Assembly (NCBI RefSeq): GCF_007995095.1
Contig: NZ_VOPY01000001.1
Coordinates: 893,001-957,000, forward strand
Length of the DNA: 64,000 nucleotides
DNA from: Flavisphingopyxis soli
GTDB taxonomy: Bacteria; Pseudomonadota; Alphaproteobacteria; Sphingomonadales; Sphingomonadaceae
Direction of reading: 5' to 3'
Part shown: piece by piece, positions 43,570 to 54,586 of the stretch
Layout: the number at the start of each line of letters is the position of its first letter
How positions within the stretch are numbered: position 1 is the stretch's first letter
The notes under the pieces: generated by a model
The model's database searches: none
Seen by the model: only the letters and a program-made list of their open reading frames with translations
What the model was told of the DNA's origin: nothing
Translations under genes and position numbers: made by a program

Positions 43570-45888
43570 ATGCGCATCGCAATCATCGGCGGCGGTCCGG
43601 CCGGTCTCTATTTCGCGATTTCGATGAAGTTGCGCGATGCCGCGCACGACATCGACCTGTTTGAACGCAATGCCGCCGATTCGACCTTCGGCTGGGGCGT
43701 CGTCTTCTCCGACCAGACGGTTGAGAACCTGATGGCCAACGATTCCGTTTCGGGTCAGACGATCGCCGACGAGTTCGCCCATTGGGACGACATCGACGTC
43801 CATTTCGGCGGCGAGACGATCACCTCGACCGGCCACGGTTTCATCGGCATCGACCGCAAGCGCCTGCTCGAGATATTGCAACGCCGCGCATCCGAACTCG
43901 GCGTCAAACTCCACTTCGAACAGGAGGCGAGCGACGATCTCGCCGCCTTTGGTGACTATGACCTCGTCATCGCCGCCGACGGCGCCAACAGTCGCCTGCG
44001 GACCGGCTATGAGCCGCATTTCGGCGTCGATATCGACTGGCGCCGCAACCGCTTCATCTGGCTCGGTACGCACAAGCTGTTCGACGCCTTCACCTTCGCA
44101 TTCGAGCAATTGCCCGAAGGCTGGGTCTGGGCGCACGCTTATCGCTTCGATGAAGCCAAGGAGGGCGAGGGACTTTCGACCTTCATCGTCGAAATGGCGC
44201 CAGAAACCTTCGCTGCACTCGGCTTCGAGGACATGAGCCAGGCCGAAAGCATCGCCAGATGCGAAGCGATCTTCGCGCGATATCTCGACGGCAACGCGCT
44301 GATGACCAACGCCGCGCATCTCGCTGGGTCGGAGGCATGGCGGCGCTTTCCCCGGATCATTTGCGACGCGTGGCATCACGACAAGCTCATCCTGATCGGC
44401 GACGCGGCGCACACCGCGCATTTTTCGGTCGGGTCGGGCACCAAGCTCGCGCTCGAAGACGCGATCAAGCTTGCCGAAGTGCTCAACCGCCCGGGCCTTG
44501 CGCTGGGCGATGCGCTGATCGAATATCGCGAAGAGCGACACCTCGAAGTGCTCAAGCTGCAAAATGCGGCGCGCAATTCGACCGAGTGGTTCGAGAATAT
44601 CGAACGCTATGCCGGCTTCGCGCCGATCCAGTTCGCCTATTCGCTGCTGACCCGGTCACAGCGGGTAAGCCACGAAAACCTGCGCCTGCGCGATCCGGCG
44701 TGGCTCGACGGGGTCGAGCGCTGGTTCCTCGGTCAGGCCGGGGGCACGCCTGCCGACAAAGCCGTTTGGCCGATGTTCGCGCCGTTCAAGCTGCGCGAAA
44801 TAGCGCTCGCCAACCGTGTCGTCGTTTCGCCGATGGCGACCTATTCGGCCAGCGACGGGCTGCCTGACGATTTCCACCTCGTCCACTATGGTGCGCGGGC
44901 GCAGGGCGGGGCGGGGCTGGTCTTTACCGAGATGACCTGCGTGTCGCCCGAAGGGCGGATTACCCCGGGCTGCGCCGGGATCTGGAGCGACAAACAGGCA
45001 TCGGCGTGGCGCCGCATCGTCGATTTCGTCCACGCCAACAGCGATGCGAAATTCTGTCTCCAGATCGGCCATTCGGGACCCAAGGGTTCGACCAAGGTCG
45101 GCTGGGAAGGCTATGACGTCCCGCTCGACACGGGCAACTGGCCGGTGATGGCGGCGTCGGACGTCGCCTGGTCAGAGCATAATCAGACGCCTACTCCAAT
45201 GACGCGCGCCGACATGGATCGGGTGAAGGACGCATTCGTCGCCGCGACGCGCCGAGCGATCGATGCCGGGTTCGACATGATCGAACTGCACGCCGCGCAC
45301 GGCTATCTCCTGTCGAGCTTCATCACCCCGCTGATGAACAGGCGCAGCGACGAATATGGCGGCAGCCTCGAAAACCGATTGCGCTTCCCGCTCGAGGTGT
45401 TTGCGGCGATGCGCGATGTCTGGCCGATAGATCGACCGATGTCGGTCAGGATCAGCGCCAACGACTGGATGGACGACGACGGCGTCACGCCCGACGAGGC
45501 AGTCTTGATCGGCGAGGCATTCGCGCGCGCCGGGGCCGATCTGATCGACGTGTCGGCGGGACAGACCTGGGCGAAGGGCAACCCCGTCTATGGCCGCATG
45601 TTCCAGACGCCGTTTTCCGACCGCATCCGCAACGAAGGTGCCGTGCGGACGATGGCTGTCGGCAACATTTACGAGACCGACCATGTCAATTCGATCCTCG
45701 CCGCCGGCCGCGCCGATCTCGTCGCCATGGCCCGTCCACACCTCGTCGAACCTTATTGGACGTTGCATGCCGCCGCCGCTGCCGACTATCGCAGTGTCGC
45801 TGTTCCCAAACCCTATCTCGGCGGGCAGCAACAATTGACGCGCAACCTCAAGCGCGCGGCGGAGATGGAGGCAGCGCTCAAGGCATGA
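43570..45888 (+). CDS. 2-Aminobenzoyl-CoA monooxygenase/reductase (fused FAD monooxygenase and OYE)
   Basis: 772 residues. N-terminal domain (1 to about 375): FAD-dependent aromatic hydroxylase with [30 protein letters not shown] and [25 protein letters not shown]-terminal domain (about 395-765): FMN-dependent old yellow enzyme with PLK-like [54 protein letters not shown] and [14 protein letters not shown]. This fusion is characteristic of the enzyme that hydroxylates and reduces 2-aminobenzoyl-CoA, dearomatising the ring. First gene of a tightly coupled operon with a benzoate-type CoA ligase. Salicylyl-CoA hydroxylases lack the OYE half. Confidence 0.88.
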   Translation: MRIAIIGGGPAGLYFAISMKLRDAAHDIDLFERNAADSTFGWGVVFSDQTVENLMANDSVSGQTIADEFAHWDDIDVHFGGETITSTGHGFIGIDRKRLLEILQRRASELGVKLHFEQEASDDLAAFGDYDLVIAADGANSRLRTGYEPHFGVDIDWRRNRFIWLGTHKLFDAFTFAFEQLPEGWVWAHAYRFDEAKEGEGLSTFIVEMAPETFAALGFEDMSQAESIARCEAIFARYLDGNALMTNAAHLAGSEAWRRFPRIICDAWHHDKLILIGDAAHTAHFSVGSGTKLALEDAIKLAEVLNRPGLALGDALIEYREERHLEVLKLQNAARNSTEWFENIERYAGFAPIQFAYSLLTRSQRVSHENLRLRDPAWLDGVERWFLGQAGGTPADKAVWPMFAPFKLREIALANRVVVSPMATYSASDGLPDDFHLVHYGARAQGGAGLVFTEMTCVSPEGRITPGCAGIWSDKQASAWRRIVDFVHANSDAKFCLQIGHSGPKGSTKVGWEGYDVPLDTGNWPVMAASDVAWSEHNQTPTPMTRADMDRVKDAFVAATRRAIDAGFDMIELHAAHGYLLSSFITPLMNRRSDEYGGSLENRLRFPLEVFAAMRDVWPIDRPMSVRISANDWMDDDGVTPDEAVLIGEAFARAGADLIDVSAGQTWAKGNPVYGRMFQTPFSDRIRNEGAVRTMAVGNIYETDHVNSILAAGRADLVAMARPHLVEPYWTLHAAAAADYRSVAVPKPYLGGQQQLTRNLKRAAEMEAALKA

Positions 45889-46706
45889 CCAGCACGTTCG
45901 ATCCCAAAACATTCGCGCCCGATCATTTCGGCTGGGCCTTCGCCGATCGCGTCGCGACGATCACGCTCGACCGGCCCGAGAAAAAGAATCCGCTGACCTT
46001 CGCCAGCTATGCCGAATTGCGCGACTTGTTCCGCGCCCTTGTCTATGCGCGCCACGTCAAAGCGGTCGTCATCATAGGGGCGGGGGGCAATTTCTGCTCG
46101 GGCGGCGACGTTCACGAGATTATCGCGCCGCTGACCAAGATGGCGATGCCCGAGCTGATCGATTTCACGCGCATGACGGGTGATCTGGTCAAGGCGATGC
46201 GCGCCTGCCCGCAACCGATCGTTGCGGCGATCGACGGAATTTGCGCGGGCGCGGGCGCGATCATGGCGATGGCATCGGACTTGCGGCTGGCGACAGCCGA
46301 AGCGAAGACCGCCTTCCTCTTTACCCGCGTCGGTCTGGCGGGCGCCGACATGGGCGCCTGCGCGATCCTGCCGCGGATTATCGGGCAGGGACGCGCTGCC
46401 GAATTGCTCTACACCGGCCGCTCGATGAGCTCCGAGGAAGGCGTCGCCTGGGGGTTCCACAACCGGCTCGTTGCTGGCGATGCGCTGCTCGACGAGGCGC
46501 AAACACTGGCGCGCACGCTCGCCGACGGCCCCAATTTCGCGCACGCGATGACCAAGCGCCAGCTCGAACAGGAATGGTCGGTATCGATCGAAACCGCGAT
46601 CGAGATGGAGGCGCAGGCGCAGGCTATCTGCATGGCGACCAAGGACTTTACCCGCGCTTACGAGGCTTTCGCCGCCAAGCGTAAACCGGTGTTCGAAGGC
46701 AATTGA
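45885..46706 (+). CDS. Enoyl-CoA hydratase/isomerase family protein
   Basis: 273 residues, ATG 45885 overlapping the upstream stop. Crotonase oxyanion-hole motifs [15 protein letters not shown] and [27 protein letters not shown], plus [19 protein letters not shown]. In the 2-aminobenzoate operon it is likely to act on a CoA-bound ring-derived intermediate by hydration or ring cleavage. The exact step is inference; fatty-acid hydratase activity is the alternative. Confidence 0.85.
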   Translation: MTSTFDPKTFAPDHFGWAFADRVATITLDRPEKKNPLTFASYAELRDLFRALVYARHVKAVVIIGAGGNFCSGGDVHEIIAPLTKMAMPELIDFTRMTGDLVKAMRACPQPIVAAIDGICAGAGAIMAMASDLRLATAEAKTAFLFTRVGLAGADMGACAILPRIIGQGRAAELLYTGRSMSSEEGVAWGFHNRLVAGDALLDEAQTLARTLADGPNFAHAMTKRQLEQEWSVSIETAIEMEAQAQAICMATKDFTRAYEAFAAKRKPVFEGN

Positions 46707-47875
46707 TGGCCGACCGTAGCTTCCTCGACTGGCCTTTCTTTGCCGATCATCATCGCGCGCTCGCCGATGACCTCGATGCGTGGTGCAAGACCGAACTGGC
46801 CGGCGGTCACGACGAAAACGATGTCGATGGCGCATGCCGCGATTTGGTTCGCAAGCTCGGTGCCGGCGGCTGGCTGCGCTATTGTGTGCCGGCCAGCCAT
46901 GGCGGCGTGCACGAGGCAATCGACGTCCGCTCGCTCAGCATCATCCGCGAGACGCTGGCGCGCCACGACGGGCTCGCCGACTTTGCCTTTGCGATGCAGG
47001 GGCTGGGTTCGGGGACGATCTCGCTGTTCGGCAGCGCGAAGCAAAAGGCGACCTATCTCCCGGCCGTCGCGCGCGGCGATAGGATAGCAGCTTTCGCACT
47101 AACCGAGCCGCGCTCAGGCTCCGACGTCGCGGCGATGGAAACGACTGCAACGGCGCAGGGCGACGGTTTCACGATTAACGGCGCCAAGACGTACATCTCG
47201 AACGGCGGGATTGCCGATTACTACATCCTTTTTGCGCGCACCGGCGAAGCCCCGGGCGCGAAAGGGATCAGCGCTTTCATTGTCGATGCCGACAGCACCG
47301 GACTGGCAGTTACCGAACGGATTCGCGTCATCGCGCCGCATCCGCTCGCGACGCTCGAGTTCACCGACATGAAAGTGCCCACAGACAGCTTGCTCGGTGA
47401 GCCGGGCCGCGGCTTTGCCCAGGCCATGGCGACGCTCGATATCTTCCGTACGACCGTCGGTGCCGCGGCTTTAGGATTCGCCCGGCGCGCGCTCGATGAA
47501 GCGACGGCGCGTGCGCTCGACCGCAGACTTGGTGCGGGCGTGCTCGCCGACAATGCGGTGACGCAGGCGAACCTTGCCGACATGGTGCTCGATATCGATA
47601 CCGCAGCATTGCTGATCTATCGCGCGGGCTGGCTGCGCGACGTGAAAGGCGTGCGCAACACGCGCGAGGCCGCGCTCGCCAAGCTCCATGCAACCGACGG
47701 GGCGCAGCGGGTGATCGACAAGGCGGTCCAGCTGTTCGGCGGTCTCGGGGTGACGCACGGCGTCGCGGTTGAAAGCCTCTACCGCGAGATCCGCGCGCTG
47801 CGCATCTACGAGGGCGCCAGTGAGGTCCAGCGTCAGGTGATCGCGCGCGAACATCTCAAGGGATTCGCTGCATGA
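46706..47875 (+). CDS. Acyl-CoA dehydrogenase
   Basis: 389 residues starting at ATG 46706, which shares one base with the previous stop. FAD and substrate signatures: [80 protein letters not shown]. The operon suggests a substrate derived from the reduced 2-aminobenzoyl-CoA ring. The C-terminal ARG-rich end is normal for the family. Confidence 0.88.
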   Translation: MADRSFLDWPFFADHHRALADDLDAWCKTELAGGHDENDVDGACRDLVRKLGAGGWLRYCVPASHGGVHEAIDVRSLSIIRETLARHDGLADFAFAMQGLGSGTISLFGSAKQKATYLPAVARGDRIAAFALTEPRSGSDVAAMETTATAQGDGFTINGAKTYISNGGIADYYILFARTGEAPGAKGISAFIVDADSTGLAVTERIRVIAPHPLATLEFTDMKVPTDSLLGEPGRGFAQAMATLDIFRTTVGAAALGFARRALDEATARALDRRLGAGVLADNAVTQANLADMVLDIDTAALLIYRAGWLRDVKGVRNTREAALAKLHATDGAQRVIDKAVQLFGGLGVTHGVAVESLYREIRALRIYEGASEVQRQVIAREHLKGFAA

Positions 47876-48273
47876 CGGTGCATGAAACCTTGCTGCCGCC
47901 CGGCTGGCCGCGACCCAAGGGCTATGCCAACGGCATCGCCGCGAGCGGGCGAACAATCTACACCGCAGGTGTCATCGGCTGGGACGCGCACGAACGCATC
48001 GTCAGCGATGATCTCGCCGGTCAATTCGCGCAGGTGCTGCGCAACACCGTCGCGATCTTGGCAGAAGGGGGCGCTGCTCCCGAACATATCGTGCGGATAA
48101 CCTGCTACGTCACCGATCGCGATGCCTATGTCGCAAGCCTGGCCGAGATCGGAGCGGCGTGGCGCGACATCATCGGCAAGCACTATCCGGCGATGGCGGT
48201 CGTCGCGGTCGCCGCCTTGGTCGAACACGGCGCAAAGGTGGAAATCGAAACGACGGCGGTGGTGCCCGCATGA
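47872..48273 (+). CDS. RidA (YjgF/YER057c) family protein, catalytic Arg absent
   Basis: 133 residues overlapping both neighbours by 4 bases. RidA fold with [27 protein letters not shown] and [26 protein letters not shown]. The 2-iminoacid deaminase arginine of archetypal RidA (FPARSCVEVARL) is Met here ([12 protein letters not shown]), while the downstream Glu (VEIE) is kept. It is therefore not a classical imine deaminase. In an amino-aromatic operon it may handle an enamine or imine released during loss of the 2-amino group. Confidence 0.82.
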   Translation: MTVHETLLPPGWPRPKGYANGIAASGRTIYTAGVIGWDAHERIVSDDLAGQFAQVLRNTVAILAEGGAAPEHIVRITCYVTDRDAYVASLAEIGAAWRDIIGKHYPAMAVVAVAALVEHGAKVEIETTAVVPA

Positions 48274-49868
48274 AGTCGGGCCTGATCGACCGTTTCATCG
48301 CCGACGGCCTGCCGCCGCCGCAGGACCAGCCTGAGTTCCTCTTCGTCCGTCCCGAGCTCCGGTACCCCGAGCGTTTCAATTGCGCGGTCGAGCTGATCGA
48401 TCGCGCGCCGCGCGACGATCTCGCTCTGGTCAATGATTGCGGCGGATGGACCTATGGCGAGATGTCCGACTGGTCGAACCGCATCGCGCGGTTGCTGGTC
48501 GAGCGCGAGGCCCTGATTCCCGGCAATCGCGTGCTCTTGCGCGGGCCCAATACGGCAACGATGTTCGCCGCCTGGCTGGGCGTCATAAAGGCGGGCGGGA
48601 TCGTGGTTGCGACCATGCCGATGCTGCGCGGCAAGGAGATCGCGACGATCCTCGATTGTGCAAAGATCAGCCACGCTATCGTCGACGCACGCTTCTCCCA
48701 GGATTTCGACGAAGGCTGCAAGCTTTCGCGGAGCGCGCCGAGAACCTTGAGCTACGACGGTGATGCCGGGACAGGCGAGATGGAGCGGCTGACCGCGAAC
48801 CTCTTACCCGATTTCGTATCATGCGACACGTGCCGCGACGATGTCGCGCTGCTTGCCTTCACGTCCGGAACCACCGGCAAGCCCAAGGCATGCGTCCAAT
48901 TCCACCGCGACGTCCTCGCCTGCGCTGACAGTTTCGCGCGATATCTGCTCACCCCAAGCTCTAGCGATCGCTGGGCGTGCTCGGCGCCGCTGGCCTTCAC
49001 ATTCGGCCTTGGCATGGAACTGATATTTCCGTGGCGCTTCGGCGGCGCCGCTGTGACGATAGAGACGCCCGGACCGGTAGCGCTGATCGAAGCGATCGAG
49101 CGGCACCGCGTCACCGTTCTCGGGACCGCGCCGACCGCATACAAAGCGCTTATCCCGCTGATCGATGGGCATGACCTTTCATCGCTCAGGGCCTGCGTCT
49201 CGGCCGGCGAACACCTTCCCGCCGCAACGTGGCAGGCATGGCGCGAGGCGACCGGGCTCGGCATTGTCGACGGCATCGGCGCGACCGAGATGATGCATAT
49301 TTTCATCTCGGCCGCCGGCGATGACATTCGCCCCGGTGCGACGGGAAAGGTTGTGCCGGGCTATGTCGCGACGGTCCTCGATGACGCAGGCGAACCGCTC
49401 GATAGCGGAGTCGGGCGGCTGGCGGTCAAGGGGCCGACCGGCTGTCGCTATTTCGACGACGAGCGCCAATCGGACTATGTCGATAACGGCTGGAACGTGA
49501 CCGGCGACACCTACCGGCTCGATGCCACCGGATATTTCTGGTTTGTCGCGCGGTCGGACGACATGATCGTTTCGTCTGGCTACAACATTGCCGCGCCCGA
49601 AGTCGAAGGGGCGCTTTATGCCCATCCCGCCGTTCTGGAGTGTGCGGTCATCGGCGCACCCGACGACGAACGTGGTCAGATCGTCAAGGCGTTCGTGGTG
49701 CTCGCCAAGGGCCATGAAGAAAGCGATGATCTCGTCGTCAAACTCCAGCATCATGTGAAGGCGGCGGTCGCGCCCTACAAATATCCGCGCGCGATCGTCT
49801 TTGTCGATGCCCTGCCCAAGACCGCGACGGGCAAGCTCCAACGCTTCAGCCTCCGCGTTGCCGGCTAG
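48270..49868 (+). CDS. 2-Aminobenzoate-CoA ligase (benzoate-CoA ligase family)
   Basis: 532 residues from ATG 48270, overlapping the previous stop. ANL-superfamily adenylating enzyme: P-loop AFTSGTTGKPKACVQFHRDV, DGIGATEMMHIF, GDTYRLDATGYFWFVARSDDMIVSSGYNIAAPEVEGAL and the C-terminal Lys in KTATGKLQR. The FTFGLGMELIFPWRFGGAAV core is typical of benzoate and aminobenzoate CoA ligases. It activates 2-aminobenzoate with ATP and CoA, the entry step for the other four operon genes. Confidence 0.9.
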   Translation: MKSGLIDRFIADGLPPPQDQPEFLFVRPELRYPERFNCAVELIDRAPRDDLALVNDCGGWTYGEMSDWSNRIARLLVEREALIPGNRVLLRGPNTATMFAAWLGVIKAGGIVVATMPMLRGKEIATILDCAKISHAIVDARFSQDFDEGCKLSRSAPRTLSYDGDAGTGEMERLTANLLPDFVSCDTCRDDVALLAFTSGTTGKPKACVQFHRDVLACADSFARYLLTPSSSDRWACSAPLAFTFGLGMELIFPWRFGGAAVTIETPGPVALIEAIERHRVTVLGTAPTAYKALIPLIDGHDLSSLRACVSAGEHLPAATWQAWREATGLGIVDGIGATEMMHIFISAAGDDIRPGATGKVVPGYVATVLDDAGEPLDSGVGRLAVKGPTGCRYFDDERQSDYVDNGWNVTGDTYRLDATGYFWFVARSDDMIVSSGYNIAAPEVEGALYAHPAVLECAVIGAPDDERGQIVKAFVVLAKGHEESDDLVVKLQHHVKAAVAPYKYPRAIVFVDALPKTATGKLQRFSLRVAG

Positions 49869-49916
49869 GCAAAACCATGCTGGCCGCGGGCGGTGCTTTG
49901 GTCTAGCGGCGCAACC

Positions 49917-52900
49917 ATGACATTATCCCCCGAATCTCGCTCCGCCCTACGCTCCGCCTTGCGCGCCGACGAAGCCACGTTGATCCAACAATTTGTCGAC
50001 GAGATGGCCGAAGGCGCGCCAGCGGTCGCCGAAGTGAAGGCGCTGGGTCGCAAGCTCGTCGCGCATGCCAAGGCCGACGACAGCGAGACGCTGATCGACG
50101 CCTTCATGAACCGGTATCGCCTGTCGACCGAAGAGGGCGTGGTCCTGATGTGCCTCGCAGAGGCGCTGCTGCGCGTGCCCGATGCCGGGACCGCTGATGC
50201 GCTGATCCGCGACAAGATCACCGGACGAAACTGGGTATCCCAAAACGGCGACAGCGGTTCGCGATTGGTCGACCTCTCGGCCTATGGCCTATCGCTTGGC
50301 AGCACGACCCTGCTACTCGACGCCTTCGGGAGCAGCGACAATCCGGCGACGATCCTCAAACGGATGATCCGCAAGTCGGGCGAACCGGTCATCCGCCAGG
50401 CGGCGCTGGCCGCGATGAAACTGCTCGGAAAGCAGTTCGTCATGGGCGAGACGATCGACGGCGCCGTCAAGCGCGCGGCGAAAGTAGCAAAGGGCGAACT
50501 GTGTTCGTTCGACATGCTCGGCGAAGCAGCACGCACTGCGAGCGACGCAGCGCGCTATTTCCGCTCCTACGAAGCCGCGATTGCGCGCATCGGTCGCACT
50601 GCGAAGGCGGGCGACCCGCACGCCAACCACGGCATTTCGGTCAAGCTTTCCGCGCTCCATCCGCGCTTCGAATATCTCCAGATGGACCGCGTGCGCGAAG
50701 AGCTTTTACCGCGTGTCGTCGAGCTGGCTTTGCAGGCAAGGGCGGCAAACATCCCGATGACGCTCGACGCCGAGGAATCGGACCGGCTCGAACCGCATCT
50801 CGATATTGTTACCGGCCTCGTCGAAGCGGGCGTGGCCGATGGCTGGAGCGGACTCGGGCTTGTCGTCCAGGCCTATTCGAAGCGCGCGCCCGAACTGGTG
50901 AAGTTGGTTTATGCGCTCGCCCAGAAACACGACGTGCATCTCGCCCTGCGGCTCGTCAAAGGCGCCTATTGGGATACCGAGATCAAGCGTTCGCAGGTCG
51001 CGGGCACCGATTATTTTCCCGTCTGGACCGCCAAGCCGCATACCGACCTATGCTATTTGCGCTGCGCCCTGTTGCTGCGCGGGATGACCGACCACATTTA
51101 CCCCGCCTTTGCGACGCACAATGCGATGACGATCGCCTTTGTGGCCAAGTTGTTTGCCGGCGAGCGTGGCTATGAATTGCAGCGCCTCCACGGCATGGGC
51201 GAAGGCGCGCACGATGCGATGCGCGACATCGCGCCGCCGCCGCGCCCGGTACGCGTCTACGCTCCCGTGGGCACGCACAAGGACTTGCTCGCCTATCTCG
51301 TTCGCCGCCTGCTCGAGAATGGCGCGAACAGCTCGTTCGTCCACCAGTTCAGTGATCCTGACGTTACGATCGAGGATCTGTCAGTCGACGCGCGGGAGCA
51401 GGTCGATGTCGCCGCACCGCGCATCGCGACCGGGGCCGAATTGTTCCTGCCGCAACGGCGCAACAGCCAGGGCTATGACCTCGGCGAACCCGGACAGGCC
51501 GAAGCACTGATGGCCGACATGGCGAAGCATCGGCGTAACGACTGGCATGTCGGGCCGATCATCGGCGGACGTGAAGGGCAAGGCGACAGCGCCTTGGCGG
51601 TGATCAATCCGGCAACCGGTGATCCGATTGGCCAGTGCGTCGAGGCGAGCCTGAGCGAAATTGACGATGCGATTGCGCTTTCGCTTGCCGCGCAGCGCGA
51701 ATGGAGCCTAGCCGGCGGCGATTTTCGTGCGACACGGCTCGAAAAGGCCGCCGACCTGCTCGAAGCGGACACTCCCAAGTTCCTCGCGCTGGCGATGGAC
51801 GAAGCGGGCAAGACGTTGGCTGATGCGATCGCCGAACTGCGAGAAGCAGTCGATTTCCTGCGCTATTACGCCGCAGGAGCGCGCGAGCATTTCGAACACG
51901 CAGTCCTTCTGCCCGGGCCGACCGGTGAGCGCAACGAACTGATCCTTGAGGGGCGCGGCCTGTTCACATGCATCAGCCCGTGGAATTTCCCGTTGGCGAT
52001 CTTCCTCGGACAGGTCGGTGCCGCGTTGGCGGCGGGTAATGCCGTGCTCGCCAAGCCGGCCGAACAAACCCCGGTCATTGCGCACGAGGCGGTGCGTGCT
52101 CTGCTTGCTGCCGGCGTGCCCGGCGACGTGCTCCATTTCCTCCCCGGGCGTGGCGAAGTCGTCGGTGCGGCGCTGACCGGCCATGCCGAGATCGCCGGTG
52201 TCGTATTCACCGGATCAACCGAGGTTGCGCACCTGATCAACCGCAAGCTCGCCTCGCGCAACGCGCCAATTGCGACGCTGATCGCAGAGACCGGCGGGAT
52301 GAACGCGATGATCGTCGATTCGACCGCCTTGCCCGAACAGGTTGCGCGCGACGTTGTATCGTCGGCGTTCCAGTCGGCGGGTCAGCGCTGTTCGGCGCTG
52401 CGCGTTGTCTATCTTCAGGACGACGTTGCCGATCACATGCTCGAAATGATTGCCGGCGCGGCGGCTGAACTTACCATCGGTGATCCGTCCGAACTCGCGA
52501 CCGACGTCGGGCCGATCATCGATGGCGAGGCGCAGGCGAGCATCCAGCATCACATCGATACCTTTGCCGCCAAGGGGCGGATTGTTCTTCAAGCGGTCCG
52601 AACCGGGACGATCGCCGACAACGGCAGCTACATCATGCCGACGATTATCCGCCTAGATGACATTGCCGAAATGGAGCGTGAGGTGTTCGGCCCGGTGCTC
52701 CACATCGTTCGCTGGAAAGCCAAGCATCTCGATCGCGTGATCGATGCAATCAACGCCACCGGTTACGGCCTCACGCTTGGCATTCACAGCCGGATCGATG
52801 CGTTCGCGGCGCATGTTGCGGCGCGCGCGCAGGTCGGCAACGTTTACGTCAACCGCAACCAGATTGGGGCAATCGTCGGTTCGCAACCGTTTGGTGGCCG

Positions 52901-53036
52901 CGGATTGTCGGGCACCGGACCAAAGGCGGGCGGTCCGCAATATCTGCTGCGCTTCGCCGAGGAAAAGACGATCTCGACCGATATTACCGCAGCGGGCGGC
53001 AACACCGCGTTGATGGCAGGCAGCGAAGGGATTTAG
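49917..53036 (+). CDS. putA: Bifunctional proline dehydrogenase / glutamate-semialdehyde dehydrogenase
   Basis: 1039 residues from ATG 49917; an in-frame TTG 24 bases earlier is unlikely. PRODH barrel (about 50-490) has GISVKLSALHPRFEY, LDAEESDRLE, AYSKRAPELV, RLVKGAYWDTEIKRSQ and FATHNAMTI. The P5C dehydrogenase domain (about 550-1030) has ISPWNFPLAIFLGQVGAALAAGN, VFTGSTEVAH, ETGGMNAMIVD and catalytic Cys in SAGQRCSALRV. There is no N-terminal ribbon-helix-helix DNA-binding domain, so this is a short, non-regulatory PutA. It oxidises proline to glutamate and lies 49 bp after the aminobenzoate operon. Confidence 0.95.
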   Translation: MTLSPESRSALRSALRADEATLIQQFVDEMAEGAPAVAEVKALGRKLVAHAKADDSETLIDAFMNRYRLSTEEGVVLMCLAEALLRVPDAGTADALIRDKITGRNWVSQNGDSGSRLVDLSAYGLSLGSTTLLLDAFGSSDNPATILKRMIRKSGEPVIRQAALAAMKLLGKQFVMGETIDGAVKRAAKVAKGELCSFDMLGEAARTASDAARYFRSYEAAIARIGRTAKAGDPHANHGISVKLSALHPRFEYLQMDRVREELLPRVVELALQARAANIPMTLDAEESDRLEPHLDIVTGLVEAGVADGWSGLGLVVQAYSKRAPELVKLVYALAQKHDVHLALRLVKGAYWDTEIKRSQVAGTDYFPVWTAKPHTDLCYLRCALLLRGMTDHIYPAFATHNAMTIAFVAKLFAGERGYELQRLHGMGEGAHDAMRDIAPPPRPVRVYAPVGTHKDLLAYLVRRLLENGANSSFVHQFSDPDVTIEDLSVDAREQVDVAAPRIATGAELFLPQRRNSQGYDLGEPGQAEALMADMAKHRRNDWHVGPIIGGREGQGDSALAVINPATGDPIGQCVEASLSEIDDAIALSLAAQREWSLAGGDFRATRLEKAADLLEADTPKFLALAMDEAGKTLADAIAELREAVDFLRYYAAGAREHFEHAVLLPGPTGERNELILEGRGLFTCISPWNFPLAIFLGQVGAALAAGNAVLAKPAEQTPVIAHEAVRALLAAGVPGDVLHFLPGRGEVVGAALTGHAEIAGVVFTGSTEVAHLINRKLASRNAPIATLIAETGGMNAMIVDSTALPEQVARDVVSSAFQSAGQRCSALRVVYLQDDVADHMLEMIAGAAAELTIGDPSELATDVGPIIDGEAQASIQHHIDTFAAKGRIVLQAVRTGTIADNGSYIMPTIIRLDDIAEMEREVFGPVLHIVRWKAKHLDRVIDAINATGYGLTLGIHSRIDAFAAHVAARAQVGNVYVNRNQIGAIVGSQPFGGRGLSGTGPKAGGPQYLLRFAEEKTISTDITAAGGNTALMAGSEGI

Positions 53037-53039
53037 GCC

Positions 53040-54488
53040 TTAGCCCCGGCGCGCGACCCAGTCCCAGCCGAGCGGATCGCCGTCCATCAGCATGACTCCG
53101 CGCGCCGCAAGATCGTCGCGGATTGCGTCCGACCGGGCAAAATCCTTTTCGTCGCGCGCCGTTTTGCGTTCGGCCATCAGGATCGCGATGTCCGCTTCGG
53201 ACAGGTCCGAATCCTTTGGGCGCACGCGCAGGTCGGTGCGTTCGAGGTCGAGTAGCTCGAGGCCCAGCACTGCATCCATGCGCTCGACCGCGCCCAGCCG
53301 TTCGCCTGGCTCCAGCTGCTTGTTGCCGACGATGTCCTCGAGCGCGGTGAGCGCCAGCGGTGTATTGAGATCGTCGCACATCGCGCGATCGAAGGCAGCG
53401 AGCGCCTTGGCGATATGCGGGTGGGGATCGCTCGGGAGGATCGGTGGACCCGCCTCGCGCAGCCGCTCGATCGTCATTACCAGCCGCTTGAGCCGGGTCG
53501 AGGCTGCCTCGAGATTGTCGAAGCTGAATTCGAGTTCGCTTCGGTAATGCGCCTGCAGGCACATCATCCGATACACGATCGGATGATAGCCGCGATCGAC
53601 CAACCGTTGCAGCGTCAGGAACTCGCCCGACGATTTCGACATCTTGCCCGCGCGCTCAACAAGAAAGTTGTTGTGCATCCAGATATTGGCGCCCGTCGCC
53701 GATGAGCAGGTGATCGCCTGGTTCTGGGCGATCTCGTTTGGATGATGGATCTCGCGATGATCGATACCGCCGGTATGGATGTCGAACTGTCGGCCAAGAT
53801 ACTGCATCGCCATGACCGAGCATTCGAGATGCCAACCGGGCGCGCCGCGACCCCATGGGGAATCCCATTCCATCTGCCGTGTTTCGCCTGCTGGCGTGGT
53901 TCGCCAGATCGCGAAATCCTGCGGATTGCGCTTGCCGCCGACGGGATCGATGCGGCTTTCGCCATCGTCGGTTTTCGCCCGCGCCAGACGTCCGTAATCG
54001 GGCACCGTCGTGACGTCGAAATACAGGCCGCTGCCGAGCTGGTAGCAATGTTTGTCGGCGATGCTCTTGGCGAATGCGATCATCGGCTCGATATGCTCGG
54101 TCGCAATCGTCCAGTGCGCCGGCTGGCGGATATTGAGCCGGCGAACATCGCGCCAGTAGGCCTCGGTATAGTGTCGCGCGATGTCCCAGATCGATTGGGC
54201 GCTTTGCGCGGCGGCCTTTTCGAGTTTGTCCTCGCCCGCATCGGCATCGTCGGTCAAATGACCAACATCGGTGATATTGATGATGTGCGTCAGCTTGTAG
54301 CCGCGCCACGTCAACGTGCGTCCCAAAGTGTCGGCAAAGACATAGGCGCGCATATTGCCGATATGCGGGTAATTATAGACCGTCGGACCACACGAATAGA
54401 CGCGTGCCTCGCCGGGATGCACCGGCGTGAAATCGACCAGCGAGCGGGTCAGGCTGTCGAACAGCCGCAATGGGGTGTCGGGAGTCAT
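53040..54488 (-). CDS. cysS: Cysteinyl-tRNA synthetase
   Basis: 482 residues from ATG 54488. Class I synthetase: HIGH-type SCGPTVYNYPHIGNMRAYVFAD with zinc Cys, WHLECSVMAMQYLG, HHPNEIAQNQAIT, and KMSKS in GKMSKSSGEFL; C-terminal DALR and anticodon-binding helices. It charges tRNA-Cys. A TTG seven codons upstream is also open. Convergent with putA, three bases apart. Confidence 0.96.
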   Translation of the reverse strand: MTPDTPLRLFDSLTRSLVDFTPVHPGEARVYSCGPTVYNYPHIGNMRAYVFADTLGRTLTWRGYKLTHIINITDVGHLTDDADAGEDKLEKAAAQSAQSIWDIARHYTEAYWRDVRRLNIRQPAHWTIATEHIEPMIAFAKSIADKHCYQLGSGLYFDVTTVPDYGRLARAKTDDGESRIDPVGGKRNPQDFAIWRTTPAGETRQMEWDSPWGRGAPGWHLECSVMAMQYLGRQFDIHTGGIDHREIHHPNEIAQNQAITCSSATGANIWMHNNFLVERAGKMSKSSGEFLTLQRLVDRGYHPIVYRMMCLQAHYRSELEFSFDNLEAASTRLKRLVMTIERLREAGPPILPSDPHPHIAKALAAFDRAMCDDLNTPLALTALEDIVGNKQLEPGERLGAVERMDAVLGLELLDLERTDLRVRPKDSDLSEADIAILMAERKTARDEKDFARSDAIRDDLAARGVMLMDGDPLGWDWVARRG

Positions 54489-54586
54489 CGTCGCGGTCTG
54501 TCGCGCCAAACGGGCAAGGCGTCAACCGCTTGCGAAAGACCACTGGCCTGCCTATCTCATATGAGTAATCAGAGGGGTGCGACGCG

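Noticed and set aside
42959-49868. Genomic island integrated at tRNA-Leu carrying the aminobenzoate operon
   Set aside because: No integrase, no duplicated tRNA 3' end and no composition shift were seen in the operon.
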